Below are positions 1-8,665 of a stretch of DNA of 33,366 bases, piece after piece (within the stretch, counting starts at the first letter, position 1; each line of letters starts with the position of its first letter). The position numbers were made by a program, and so were the translations under genes. The DNA lies in NCBI GenBank assembly GCA_938039195.1, contig CALHVK010000043.1:1-33366 (forward strand). Direction: 5' to 3'. The notes below the pieces were generated by a model, which was given only the letters and a program-made list of their open reading frames with translations, did not search any database and was not told where the DNA came from. The stretch comes from an uncultured Carnobacteriaceae bacterium (GTDB lineage: Bacteria > Bacillota > Bacilli > Lactobacillales > Aerococcaceae).

Positions 1-173
1 CTTCATCATACCATATCCCACCTATACCGTAACATTCCCTAACAAAATCCTAAACATTTCGCAATCTCAATATAAGAATCTCCAATCACTCTTAGCTCTT
101 TCTCATTTCGAATGAAGGAATATTTGCACTTACTTCATCGGAGCAACACAACAACTTACGCGCTGATAAAACG
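1..173. other. Left-edge intergenic stretch, no gene recognised
   Basis: I see no convincing coding frame on either strand. A short palindrome-like TCATTTCGAATGA lies near 108. Together with element A this leaves 1-356 gene-free. The region may hold the upstream signals of a gene lying to the left of the window, but nothing firm can be called. Confidence 0.4.
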
Positions 174-345
174 AAAAACTCCTCAGAGGTTATAGAAAGC
201 ATTATAGGGAATCATAACCAATGTGAATTACAGTCTCTAGAAATTTCATTTCGTAGAGACTGTTTGAAGCTTGGTAGGTTTGAGACAATAGGCTCAAACC
301 GGTATCCTATAATGCTTTTCTATAACAAACTCTGAGGAGTTTGAA
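174..345 (+). repeat. Structured intergenic repeat, copy A
   Basis: An outer stem pairs about 174-208 with about 306-345. Only a few bases are unpaired, including an ACAAA-type bulge on the 3' arm. Inside are the linker ATGTGAATTA (221-230), hairpin 1 (CAGTCTCTA at 231-239 with TAGAGACTG at 254-262), the linker TTTGAAGCTT (263-272), hairpin 2 (GGTTTGAG at 277-284 with CTCAAACC at 293-300, loop ACAATAGG), then GGTATCC leading into the 3' outer arm. Copies B and D share the linkers and loop but have different stem sequences. It ends 11 bases past the nucleotidase stop, so it may also act in transcript termination or 3'-end stability there. Function is inferred only. Confidence 0.8.
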
Positions 346-356
346 GTGTCTATATT

Positions 357-1913
357 TTATTTCACCACAGTCTTAAAGTTGTTGTTGACTGTTGCTTCGA
401 TGACTGGATGTTTGCGCAAGTATTCCGCAATGAGCTCCGTCATGTCGATCTGCACCTCACGCACAATCTTCTCTGGCTTAAACATACTATAGTTTCCGCC
501 ACCAACCGCACGATATTGGTTTGTCACTACTTCTAATTCATCCGTATCTTGAACAGGTTTACCATGATACTCTAGACGAGTCACACGGTCGCCGAATGGT
601 CTAGTGAAGTCTAATGTGTACTCGATTCCTTCGTACATATCGTAGTTGTAGAATTGAGGTTTTGGTTCCACATATTTAGGATTGAAGACTGCTTGTCCAT
701 TTTCGACAATGAAATACGTCGCCACACGCTCAAGAGCCGCTTTCAAGTCCGCACCGCTCACTTTTAGAACGGCTAATGTATTTGGATAAATATAGTTCGT
801 AATCACGTCACGCATGCGGATTTCTGAGTTGAACCCACGTCCGTCATTGTTGAATAACGCAGTTCCTGAAATGTCCGCACCGCTGGCTTCCATTTGAACC
901 TTATTGATAAATTCAATATATGGATGCTCGCTTAAACGGGCAGCATGTGGATCTTTAATCGTCATATCTCCAATAACTTTTCCTACTGGAGTATCTAACC
1001 AATCTTCCACTTCTGCTTGTAAGTCGCTAAACATTTCTAATACAGCTGGGTCGGCAGGAACATCTTCTGTTGGGTGAAGTTTTGCTTCGCTTGAAACGAC
1101 TGTATACTTACCGTCTACTTTTTCCACTTCTAAGCTGATTTCACCCACATACGCACCGCGGTATCCCGGTTGAATCACTGGTACACCATTCACTTTTTGT
1201 GCAATCACACGGTGTTGGTGTCCTGTCACTAACGCGTCGATTCCTTCTACTTGCGTCACAATCGCATACCCTTCGTTTTCTCCTGTTAAGAGTTCCGTTG
1301 GGTCCCCGCATGAAAGGTCGCACTCGAATCCACCGTGGTAAGTTACAACGACAACGTCTGCCACTTTACGCATTTCTGGAACGTATTTCTTCGCTGTTTC
1401 CAACGCGCTCACGAATACTAAATCTTTTACCGTTGCAGGTTGTTCCCAATTTGGAATATAAGGCGTTGTAATCCCTAAAACTGCGATTTTCACACCCTCT
1501 TTCTCGAACACTTTGTAAGGTTCGCCAAACGCAGGCTTGCTCTCTTTTGTTAAAATGTTTGCACAAAGAATTGGGTGGTTATAAGACGCAATCGCTTCTC
1601 TTAAGTAGTCTAACCCATAGTTAAACTCGTGGTTTCCTAAAATCCCTAAGTCATAGTTTAAGTAGTTCAATACTTTTGTTAAATCAGAGGCTACTTTTGA
1701 ATCTTGTTTACGAACATAGTAGCTTAATGGTGACCCTTGAATGAAGTCCCCGTTTTCGATTTGAATCACAGGACCCTTCGCTTCTTCTTTTAAGCGACGA
1801 ATTATAGTCGCAGCCTTCGCCGTACTGAATCCTAAGTCCATGTTTCTTTCTGTATAGTTTGTAGGTAATACGTACCCATGCATATCACTAGTTTCAATAA
1901 TTTTAATTTCCAT
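357..1913 (-). CDS. 5'-nucleotidase / 2',3'-cyclic phosphodiesterase-type metallophosphatase
   Basis: A 518-aa two-domain enzyme of the UshA/CpdB/YunD type that hydrolyses nucleotides or other phosphate esters using a dinuclear metal site. Metallophosphatase motifs run from the N-terminus: D10-x-H12 (TSDMHG), GD56 (IENGDF), GNHEFNYG at 93-100, and a late TGHQHR. The 5'-nucleotidase C-terminal domain follows, with FNNDGRGFN and a late VVTNQYRAVGGGNY stretch. There is no signal peptide, transmembrane helix or sortase motif, so it is probably cytoplasmic, unlike UshA. I chose the ATG at 1911-1913 because AGAAGGTGAGG lies just upstream; an in-frame GTG 12 bases earlier overlaps that ribosome site. 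It lies 54 bases downstream of the DUF1697 gene in the same direction, with no clear terminator between. Exact substrate is unknown. Confidence 0.88.
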   Translation of the reverse strand: MEIKIIETSDMHGYVLPTNYTERNMDLGFSTAKAATIIRRLKEEAKGPVIQIENGDFIQGSPLSYYVRKQDSKVASDLTKVLNYLNYDLGILGNHEFNYGLDYLREAIASYNHPILCANILTKESKPAFGEPYKVFEKEGVKIAVLGITTPYIPNWEQPATVKDLVFVSALETAKKYVPEMRKVADVVVVTYHGGFECDLSCGDPTELLTGENEGYAIVTQVEGIDALVTGHQHRVIAQKVNGVPVIQPGYRGAYVGEISLEVEKVDGKYTVVSSEAKLHPTEDVPADPAVLEMFSDLQAEVEDWLDTPVGKVIGDMTIKDPHAARLSEHPYIEFINKVQMEASGADISGTALFNNDGRGFNSEIRMRDVITNYIYPNTLAVLKVSGADLKAALERVATYFIVENGQAVFNPKYVEPKPQFYNYDMYEGIEYTLDFTRPFGDRVTRLEYHGKPVQDTDELEVVTNQYRAVGGGNYSMFKPEKIVREVQIDMTELIAEYLRKHPVIEATVNNNFKTVVK

Positions 1914-1967
1914 AATGCGCCTCACCTTCTACAAATTCACACACTATTGTACCATAAAAAAGCCCTA

Positions 1968-2519
1968 TCACAAAGGAAGCTCTGTCTGCAATATTTCTGC
2001 GATTTTATCAAATGTCTTTCCATTTCGAATCGTAATCGTCTTATAAAATGGTTGCTTCAAAATCTTCTTATGGTAAGTCGTTTTTTGATACTCTGCCTCA
2101 TCAATTTTCGCCCAGAAAACTGCACTTTTCCCGATATAAACTTTTTCATTATAAAACGTAGACTCTTCTACAAATTGGATAACCTCGCTTATATCTGTCC
2201 CCCGTGAGAAAAACAAAATATCTTTTCTAGCAAACTCATCCTTCCACCATTCGGGAAGCCTCGCCATTTCTTCTAAGTAATCCTCTTTTGAAAGAAGCGC
2301 AAACGGAATTGCGAACTCATAATTTTCTTCTAATACCTTTTCAACCTTCAAAACGATTATTTCCACACTCTCATCGCTTGCAAAAAATAAGTTCCCACTA
2401 TTAATGTACGAATCCACATCGCCGAACCCTTCACGCCCCAGCAATTCCTTCAATTCGCTCATCACGACCTTATTTTTGCCACCAACATTGACGCCTCTTA
2501 ATAAAAGCACATACCTCAT
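1968..2519 (-). CDS. DUF1697 family protein
   Basis: A 183-aa protein recognised by its N-terminus MRYVLLLRGVNVGGKNKV and the later SGNLFF stretch, both typical of DUF1697. The family has no established biochemical role that I know of. The start is set at the ATG at 2517-2519: GAGAGGTGAG lies just upstream, and the family normally begins with MxxYxxLLRGxNVGG. A longer frame upstream runs through the promoter and is not supported. It is probably co-transcribed with the metallophosphatase gene that follows, from the extended -10 promoter just upstream. Confidence 0.85.
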   Translation of the reverse strand: MRYVLLLRGVNVGGKNKVVMSELKELLGREGFGDVDSYINSGNLFFASDESVEIIVLKVEKVLEENYEFAIPFALLSKEDYLEEMARLPEWWKDEFARKDILFFSRGTDISEVIQFVEESTFYNEKVYIGKSAVFWAKIDEAEYQKTTYHKKILKQPFYKTITIRNGKTFDKIAEILQTELPL

Positions 2520-2543
2520 CCGACTCACCTCTCTCGTCGCCCC

Positions 2544-2552
2544 ATTATAGCA
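2544..2552 (-). promoter_or_regulatory. Extended -10 promoter for the DUF1697 gene
   Basis: Read on the minus strand, TGCTATAAT is a perfect -10 hexamer with the TGn extension, about 25 bases upstream of the start codon. No good -35 hexamer is visible, which is usual for extended -10 promoters. The rest of the 2553-2709 stretch shows no gene. Confidence 0.55.
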
Positions 2553-2709
2553 CACCCCTCCTAAAAAGCAGACACTCCATCTCTGCACCGGTCCGTCGTG
2601 AATGAGGAACACAATCTAAAGAACGCCATACAATTTTCCTCAGCTTTGTTGTGTGGAATTCCCTTCAGGAGGCTTCTAGGTGTATACCGAAAACGTCCAT
2701 TGCGACGGA

Positions 2710-2876
2710 AACAGCGGTTTTGTTGAAAGATTAGTGAGAACATCCATTGAATGCGAATTAGAGACACTTACGAATCCATTCGTTAGTGTCTCTTTGAGGC
2801 TTCAAAGACGAGAGACCCTAGGCTCGAGTCGGTGGCTCACTAATTCTCTTTCAACAATAAAAACCGCTTGTTTCTA
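2710..2876 (+). repeat. Structured intergenic repeat, copy B
   Basis: The outer arms are about 2710-2738 and 2840-2876. Both contain AGCGGTTTT, TTGAAAGA and TTAGTGAG when read in the pairing direction. Inside are ATGCGAATTA (2751-2760), hairpin 1 (GAGACACTTACG at 2761-2772 with CGTTAGTGTCTC at 2781-2792, one mismatch), TTTGAGGCTT (2793-2802), hairpin 2 (GACGAG with CTCGAGTC, imperfect, loop AGACCCTAGG), then GGTGGCTC. The linkers and loop match copies A and D while stem bases differ. It lies between the binding-protein terminator and the DUF1697 promoter, so it is not inside any gene. Confidence 0.78.
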
Positions 2877-2983
2877 AAGCAATCCACCACACCATTCCAA
2901 TCCCCCTAAAAGCCTCCCCCGAAGGGGCCTCACAGCACTAACACTATTCCGCACTAACACCCATTCCAGCACTCATTCCACAC

Positions 2984-3013
2984 AAAAAGCCTGAGGAAAA
3001 TTCCCCAGGCTTT
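2984..3013 (-). terminator. Rho-independent terminator of the importer operon
   Basis: On the minus strand, AAAGCCTGGGGAA pairs with TTCCTCAGGCTTT and is followed by a T run (the A run at 2984-2988). It lies about 36 bases past the binding-protein stop. A weaker GC hairpin with a TTCG loop follows at about 2909-2932 and could be a backup. Confidence 0.8.
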
Positions 3014-3048
3014 CGTTGTGATTGTGTTGTGAATGAACTTATATGTGA

Positions 3049-4350
3049 TTATTGATTCCACGCAGCATCAAATTGTGCTTTAGAATCTTTAACTAATTGA
3101 TCTACATCTGCATTTTCAGTCTTGAAGATTTTTTCTAAAATCGTACGAACTTCTGAGTATGCAGGATCAGAGTTTTCAACTACAGGAATTGAGAATAAAT
3201 TCTTAGTAGCATCTGCCAAGATTTTAGGAACTTTAGAACCTGAATTCTTGTATTCATCTTTTTCTAACACTGAAGCGATTGTTGGCATGTAACCAGTTTG
3301 TTGTGCCCAGTATAATTGAGATTCAGGTGTAGATAAGAATTTCAAGTATAAGAATGCTGCTGTACGTTGTTCTTCAGTTGTAGAACCTTCGAACATGTAA
3401 ATATCAGTACCTTGTTGTAGGTCGTATTTTTCAGGACGAACAGCTACTCCGTATTCGAAACCAGCTTCTTTAGCACCTTTAGCTACGAATGATTCACCAG
3501 CTGTTGAACCAACATACATAGCTACTTTTTTGTTTTGGAATGGTCCTGATAAGTATTTATCTGAACCAGCAATACGGAAGTATCCGTCACGGATTCCGTC
3601 TGCGTAGTATTTAACAACTTCTTTTGAAGCATCACTTGCGAAGTCTAATTCTTTAGTGAAGTCAATGCCTTTGTTCTTCATACCAATTGCATAGTAGTTG
3701 TTTAATGAGTCGAAACCAGCACCAACAACTTCGTGGTTAGATTTTTCGTAAATTGTTTTAGCTGCTTCTTTTAATTCATCTAAAGTAGTTGGAACTTTAA
3801 CACCGTATTGTTTCAATAAATCTGCATTGTAGAATAATACTTCTGTAGATTTGTTGAATGGAATACCGTATTGTACTCCGTTGATTTTAGCACCTTCCAT
3901 TAATTCTGGACGGATTTCTTCACCTTTCTTGAATCCGATTGTTTCGTTTTCAATATATGATTTGAAGTCTACCAATGTACCTTGCTCAGCAGCATTGTAT
4001 AACCAGTTTGGATATGCTTGAGTGATTGTTGGTAAGTCTTTTGGTGAAGTTAAAGTTGCGTTAATTTTTGCTTGTAAATCTTTGTATTGAGATTGGTTTT
4101 GTAACTCTACTTTGATATTTGGGTTAGCTTTCATGAAGTCTTCTGTTAATTTTTGAAGAGCTTTTTCCTGCTGACCGTTCATAGCATGCCAGAAAGTGAT
4201 TTTAGTTTCTGATTTAACCTCTGTTACGATGTCTTTTTTAGTTTCAGCTTGTTGTGAAGAGCTGTTGTTTGATGAGTTAGCTCCACATGCTGTTAACGCC
4301 ACAACTGATGCTGTTGCTAGTGTCGCTTTTACTAAAGATTTGAATTTCAT
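3049..4350 (-). CDS. ugpB: Extracellular solute-binding lipoprotein of a sugar/glycerol-3-phosphate ABC importer
   Basis: A 433-aa family 1 solute-binding protein. A lipoprotein signal (MKFKSLVKATLATASVVALTAC, in short K-rich then hydrophobic) ends in LTAC with lipid-bearing Cys22, followed by a Ser/Asn/Gln linker. The mature protein has FWHAMNGQQEKAL, a PFNKSTEVLFYN hinge segment and QQTGYMPT, which resemble UgpB more than maltose-binding proteins. AAAGGAGAAG precedes the start. It is last in the five-gene operon, 27 bases after the metallohydrolase gene and before a strong terminator. The symbol is a family-level guess. The true ligand (glycerol-3-phosphate, glycerophosphodiester or a sugar) cannot be read from sequence alone. 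Confidence 0.85.
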   Translation of the reverse strand: MKFKSLVKATLATASVVALTACGANSSNNSSSQQAETKKDIVTEVKSETKITFWHAMNGQQEKALQKLTEDFMKANPNIKVELQNQSQYKDLQAKINATLTSPKDLPTITQAYPNWLYNAAEQGTLVDFKSYIENETIGFKKGEEIRPELMEGAKINGVQYGIPFNKSTEVLFYNADLLKQYGVKVPTTLDELKEAAKTIYEKSNHEVVGAGFDSLNNYYAIGMKNKGIDFTKELDFASDASKEVVKYYADGIRDGYFRIAGSDKYLSGPFQNKKVAMYVGSTAGESFVAKGAKEAGFEYGVAVRPEKYDLQQGTDIYMFEGSTTEEQRTAAFLYLKFLSTPESQLYWAQQTGYMPTIASVLEKDEYKNSGSKVPKILADATKNLFSIPVVENSDPAYSEVRTILEKIFKTENADVDQLVKDSKAQFDAAWNQ

Positions 4351-4377
4351 TTTTCTTCTCCTTTTGTTATATAGTTT

Positions 4378-5670
4378 TTACAACACAATTTTTTCGCCGC
4401 GGTACGGCAATATTCTGTCACCATACGGATTCACCAGAAGTTCTGGTTTTAACGTATGAATTGGAACCAAACATTTAGGCTCAATCATCGCAATAATGCG
4501 GTCTAAGTCGTCCGGTTTTGCGTGACCTGAGCAAGATAGGCGTACAAACTCAATGTGTTTTTCCGCCAATAAATCTAGAAACGGTTGATAGTTCGGATCA
4601 AAGTCCCCCAGAGGCTGTGCATCGCTGTGGATGTATAAGCTTCCTTCTTGCAAACGTTCAAAATGGTCGACTGCTTGCCATAGGTACTTCGAAGTATCCT
4701 CTAACAACGTTTGATATGAAATTTCTAAAGTAGGATCAAGTTCGTCGAGTTTTGGAGCTCCTTCTCTATAGTAGTAATGAGCTTCTTTTTGGAATACTTC
4801 TTTAAGAAGTGCGGCCATCGTTGCTTCAAGAACAACGGTACGGCTTGTTCCTTCGACGATTTTTTCAAAACGACGCACATTTGCTGGATAGCCATTAAAC
4901 GTGATTTGTCGATTTGGATTTTCTTGTTCGAGGCGAGCGATATGACGAATCACATCTTCCTCGTTTTCAGGTTTAATTTCGTCTTCAACCTCTTTACGGT
5001 CCCCGAAGCTAATCGATACACCTTCCATCATTAAGATGTCCGTATGTTTTGCCTTCTTACAAAACTCAATCGTATCTTCGGCGTTATGCCCGTGAAGTCG
5101 TAAGTCCCCTGTATACGTAATATGATGTCCAGGTGTTTTAATGATTAAAGCAGCAGCCCCATACGCATCATGGTCGACACGCACGATTTCTACTTCGATT
5201 TCTCCAACTTTAATCACGTCGCCTGCATCTAACCCAATCATCTCTCTTGTAAATGTATCGTCTTCAAACGGCGATGGTAGTAAGAATACACCATTGCGGT
5301 TGAGCGAATTTACAATCATTTTTGTTTCCTTCAATGTATATAAAGGAATACTTGGGTCTAAATAATTCAACATTCTTGTATGGTCCAAATGCGCATGTGA
5401 GATAAAGACCGCCGTATTGGCATAGTCTTTATCTTCATCCCCTTCGTATTTGTAAGGGATTCGTGCATCGTACATATTTTTTAAATGTGGAATCACTTTA
5501 TGATCTGTGAGTGTTTGCACCGATTCATCGGGCAATTCTAATTCTGGTAAAAACTCAGTCCCGAAGTCGAAGAAGATATGACTATCTTTATACGCTACTT
5601 CGATGACCGTTCCACCAATCGTTAAAATACCGCTATGAAAGGTAATCGTTGTTTTATCCTTTGATACCAT
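4378..5670 (-). CDS. MBL-fold hydrolase with RNase J-like motifs, in the ABC importer operon
   Basis: A 430-aa metallo-beta-lactamase-fold protein. The metal motif HAHLDH lies at 92-97 (SHAHLDHTRM), the next ligands are in TPGHHITYTGDLRLHGHN, and the C-terminus has CSGHAKPDDLDRII and LVPIHTLKPE, which mirror the SGHA and P-x-H motifs of RNase J/beta-CASP proteins. At about 430 residues it is shorter than RNase J (about 550) and lacks its C-terminal domain. The chosen ATG (5668-5670) lies inside the end of the permease gene, overlapping it by 17 bases, with AGAGGGG upstream. That overlap argues for translational coupling and a job tied to the importer, for example trimming or dephosphorylating the imported compound. 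A nuclease role is the alternative. Function is not established. Confidence 0.75.
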   Translation of the reverse strand: MVSKDKTTITFHSGILTIGGTVIEVAYKDSHIFFDFGTEFLPELELPDESVQTLTDHKVIPHLKNMYDARIPYKYEGDEDKDYANTAVFISHAHLDHTRMLNYLDPSIPLYTLKETKMIVNSLNRNGVFLLPSPFEDDTFTREMIGLDAGDVIKVGEIEVEIVRVDHDAYGAAALIIKTPGHHITYTGDLRLHGHNAEDTIEFCKKAKHTDILMMEGVSISFGDRKEVEDEIKPENEEDVIRHIARLEQENPNRQITFNGYPANVRRFEKIVEGTSRTVVLEATMAALLKEVFQKEAHYYYREGAPKLDELDPTLEISYQTLLEDTSKYLWQAVDHFERLQEGSLYIHSDAQPLGDFDPNYQPFLDLLAEKHIEFVRLSCSGHAKPDDLDRIIAMIEPKCLVPIHTLKPELLVNPYGDRILPYRGEKIVL

Positions 5671-6472
5671 TCTTCGCAACCCCTCTAATAATTTCTTTTC
5701 TGAATACAAAGTAAATTAACAGAATTGGGATAACCGTTAGAGTTGCTGCGGCCATTTGTAAGTGAACATCACTTCCGGATTCTGTCGTGAAGGCAGAAAG
5801 TCCGTTGTTTAATAGACGGAATTCTTTCGTGTTTGTAACCAATAATGGCCATAGGAATGAATTCCAGCTTTGGATGAATGTTAAAATCCCTACTGTTACC
5901 AATGCTGGTTTACACATTGGCACTAAAATGCGGCGGATGTATTCTAAATCACTCGCACCATCAATTTTAGCGGCTTTGTAGAATGTACTTGGGATTCCTT
6001 TTAAGTATCCGTTCAAGTAGTAAATATAGAAGATACTTGTTAAGAACGGAATGATTAACGCTACATAAGTGTTTAATAACCCTAATTGAGCGATTGTTTG
6101 ATAGTTTGTAAAGATGATTGATTCGTAAGGAACCATTAATAGAGAAACTAAAATCATCATTACGATATTTTTTCCTTTAAACTGTAAGCTTGTTACGGCA
6201 AAGGCTGCTAGTAATGAAGTAATTACTGTTGCCACTGTTGTAAATAGAGACACGAATAATGTGTTTCCGAAGTAACGTAAGAATGGCGCACGGCTAAATA
6301 CTTCTAAGTAGTTACTAAATTTGAATTCGCTTGGGATGAATGACGGTGGAATACTTGTCGCTTCTGCGTATGTCATTAACCCGGTCATCACCATGTAAAT
6401 GAATGGGAATACTGTAATCAACGCTAAGAAAATTAAAAGCGTGATTGAAAATACGTTAAAAACTTTTTTCAT
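5654..6472 (-). CDS. ugpE: ABC importer permease, UgpE/MalG type
   Basis: A 272-aa integral membrane permease of the carbohydrate uptake (CUT1) group with about six hydrophobic segments. The EAA loop, which contacts the ATPase, is visible around KAAKIDGASDLEYIRRILVPMCKPAL. The C-terminus is short, as in UgpE/MalG. GGAGGG precedes the ATG. It starts 4 bases after the stop of the partner permease and its end overlaps the hydrolase gene. It should pair with the next permease and two copies of the ATPase. Confidence 0.88.
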   Translation of the reverse strand: MKKVFNVFSITLLIFLALITVFPFIYMVMTGLMTYAEATSIPPSFIPSEFKFSNYLEVFSRAPFLRYFGNTLFVSLFTTVATVITSLLAAFAVTSLQFKGKNIVMMILVSLLMVPYESIIFTNYQTIAQLGLLNTYVALIIPFLTSIFYIYYLNGYLKGIPSTFYKAAKIDGASDLEYIRRILVPMCKPALVTVGILTFIQSWNSFLWPLLVTNTKEFRLLNNGLSAFTTESGSDVHLQMAAATLTVIPILLIYFVFRKEIIRGVAKNGIKG

Positions 6473-6476
6473 CTTC

Positions 6477-7352
6477 TTATCCCTCCGCCTTTCTCAAGAA
6501 TTTGTTTTGGAGGAATGTTGCAAAAAGAATGATTGCAAACAAGATTACAGTTGCTGCCATGGCAACCCCTGGTCTTCCTGCCACATGGAACTTGTCGTAA
6601 ATATAGTACACAGCTGTTGTTGCTGAGTTTGCTGGACCAGCAGTTCCGCCAAATAATGCGTACACTTGTGTATACACTTTGAATGCCCCGATTAAGTTAA
6701 CCGTTGAAAGGAAGGCAATTGTTGGAACTAATTGCGGGAATGTAATACGCCAGAAGATTTCACGGTCTGTCGCACCAAACATTTTCGCAATTTTGAAGTG
6801 CTCAGGATCAATATTACGTAATCCTGCTAAGAGGATAATGATATTGAACGCTAAACTTGTCCAAACCCCGAAGATAATCAGTGTTGGCATACTCATGTTT
6901 ACGTTATCCAACCAGTTCACGGCTGGAATTCCAATCAAGCCTAGGAAGAAGTTGATAATTCCGTAGTCCCCATTGAAGAAGTAACGGAACACAATCCCAA
7001 TAGCGATTGTACTTGTAACGTAAGGCATGAAGAAGATTGTTTCGAAGAAGCTTTTACGTTTAATCTTCTCGAAAATAATCCATGCAATGATGACTGAGAT
7101 TAATAACGCTACTGGCACTACTGCGAATGCATACAGTGCTGTGTTAAGTAACGCTTTGTGGAATACAGGGTCCGCAATTACTTTTTGGTAGTTGTCTAAA
7201 CCAGTGTATTGTAATTTTAATAGTGACCCTTTTTGGAAACTCATCCAGAACGAACGAAGTAATGGATAAATGTTAAAGAGAAGAATCACTCCTAAAGATG
7301 GGAGAAGGAATAACCAAGCTTTAGGTTGGTTCTCTGGATTATATTTTCTCAT
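6477..7352 (-). CDS. ugpA: ABC importer permease, UgpA/MalF type
   Basis: A 291-aa permease with about six membrane segments. The N-terminus (KAWLFLLPSLGVILLFNIYPL) is characteristic of UgpA-like proteins, which lack the large MalF P2 loop. The EAA loop is around KMFGATDREIFWRITFPQLVP. The start codon overlaps the ATPase stop as TAATG, so translation is coupled. It forms the membrane channel with the UgpE-like partner. Confidence 0.88.
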   Translation of the reverse strand: MRKYNPENQPKAWLFLLPSLGVILLFNIYPLLRSFWMSFQKGSLLKLQYTGLDNYQKVIADPVFHKALLNTALYAFAVVPVALLISVIIAWIIFEKIKRKSFFETIFFMPYVTSTIAIGIVFRYFFNGDYGIINFFLGLIGIPAVNWLDNVNMSMPTLIIFGVWTSLAFNIIILLAGLRNIDPEHFKIAKMFGATDREIFWRITFPQLVPTIAFLSTVNLIGAFKVYTQVYALFGGTAGPANSATTAVYYIYDKFHVAGRPGVAMAATVILFAIILFATFLQNKFLRKAEG

Positions 7353-8431
7353 TAGTAAACACGCGCTCCATCTTTATCGAATAAGAAGATTTTGTGTTTT
7401 AGTAATGTGAATGAAAGTGTGTCTCCTTCTTCAATCTTATGCTCCACACTTACAATTGATTTCAAGTATTGTTCGCCTAATGGGAAGTGAAGAATACGTT
7501 CACGTCCGATTAACTCTACGCCGCTAACGGTTGTAGAGAAGTGCCCTTGTTCACCTTCAGAGGAAGGAACTACGTCTTCAGGACGCATTCCTAAGTAGTA
7601 GTGACCATCTGCTAATTCTTGGCGTTTGCGGTCTTGTGATAATTCAGAAGTTGGAATGTTAAATGAAGGGTGAGTAATCACGCCGTCTTTAATTTCTACT
7701 TCTGTAATGTTGATAATTGGGTTACCGATGAATTTCGCAACGAATAAGTTACTTGGTTCTAGGTATAAGTTTTGTGGGTCATCATGTTGTTGAATGTACC
7801 CTTCGTTTAAAAGAATGATTTTATCTGAGATTGATAAAGCTTCTTCTTGGTCGTGCGTTACGAAGATGGTTGTGATTCCTACTTCTTTTACAAGACGACG
7901 GATTTCTTCACGGATTTTCAAACGTAAACGAGCATCCAAGTTACTTAATGGCTCATCTAGTAAGAGCACTTCAGGTTTTTGAACAAGCGCACGAGTGATG
8001 GCCACACGTTGTTGTTGTCCCCCTGATAAAGTACCAGGTTTTTTGCCTGCTAACTCTTCAATGTTTGTTAATTGCATATATTCTTCTGCAATTTTTTGAG
8101 CTTCTTCTTTAGAAATTTTGTTTTTACCAACTGTTAGTGGGAACATGATGTTCTCTAACACTGTCATATGTGGATATAACGCATAGTTTTGGAATACGAA
8201 TCCGATATTACGGTCTTTAGGTTCAGTCTTAACAACTGATTGTCCTTTAAATTGGATGTCTCCTCCTGTTGGTGTTAATAATCCTGCGATTAAGTTTAAA
8301 ATTGTTGATTTCCCGCAACCACTAGGTCCTAGTAAACATACTAAGTCCCCTTGTTCAATTGAGAAATTTACTGACTTTAATGCTTCAAAGCCGTTATCGA
8401 ATACTTTGTTTAAGTCAATAACATCGATCAT
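7352..8431 (-). CDS. ugpC: ABC importer ATPase, UgpC/MsmK family
   Basis: A 359-aa ATPase powering the importer. Walker A is GPSGCGKST at 35-43, the signature is LSGGQQQR from 135, Walker B is VLLLDEP at 155-161, and the switch His is in VTHDQEEA. About 120 residues follow the nucleotide-binding domain, the regulatory OB-like domain seen in MalK, UgpC and MsmK. The ATG at 8429-8431 has GGAGG 8 bases upstream. As the first gene of the operon it sits right behind the promoter. MsmK-like ATPases can serve several importers, so it may not be dedicated. Confidence 0.92.
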   Translation of the reverse strand: MIDVIDLNKVFDNGFEALKSVNFSIEQGDLVCLLGPSGCGKSTILNLIAGLLTPTGGDIQFKGQSVVKTEPKDRNIGFVFQNYALYPHMTVLENIMFPLTVGKNKISKEEAQKIAEEYMQLTNIEELAGKKPGTLSGGQQQRVAITRALVQKPEVLLLDEPLSNLDARLRLKIREEIRRLVKEVGITTIFVTHDQEEALSISDKIILLNEGYIQQHDDPQNLYLEPSNLFVAKFIGNPIINITEVEIKDGVITHPSFNIPTSELSQDRKRQELADGHYYLGMRPEDVVPSSEGEQGHFSTTVSGVELIGRERILHFPLGEQYLKSIVSVEHKIEEGDTLSFTLLKHKIFLFDKDGARVY

Positions 8432-8468
8432 GACGAATCCTCCAGTTTCTTTTACTTCAATACATTCT

Positions 8469-8497
8469 ATTCTACCATGTTTTTTATCTTCTGAAAA
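8469..8497 (-). promoter_or_regulatory. Promoter of the ugp-like operon
   Basis: Read on the minus strand: -35 TTTTCA (8492-8497), a 17-base spacer, then TGG-TAGAAT with the -10 at 8469-8474 (TGn-extended). It lies about 40 bases upstream of the ATPase start. Confidence 0.55.
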
Positions 8498-8560
8498 CTG
8501 AAAAACTAAAATTTATGAAAGCTTTTTATTGTAGACAGTTATCCCATTCCTGAGCACAAA

Positions 8561-8586
8561 AAAAGGACGAGAAAACTCGTCCTTTT
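8561..8586 (-). terminator. Terminator after the second Bce-type operon
   Basis: AAAAGGACGAG and CTCGTCCTTTT form an 11-bp stem around an AAAA loop, with A and T runs on both sides. It can serve the minus-strand permease gene ending at 8666 and could work in both directions. Confidence 0.85.
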
Positions 8587-8665
8587 ACGACTTTTTGAAC
8601 TTATACAAACCCTTTTAAAGTACGGTTTCCTACTAAAACACTTCATGGTTTGTGAACAAAATCTA

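Noticed and set aside
2560..2700. Possible second repeat copy next to copy B (CACCGGTCC, GGAGGCTTCTAGG)
   Set aside because: Short similarities only; no nested stems could be found around them.
8515..8530. CcpA cre-like sequence (TGAAAGCTTTTTAT) upstream of the ugp-like promoter
   Set aside because: The central CG of the cre consensus is missing and the match is partial; AT-rich DNA yields such hits often.
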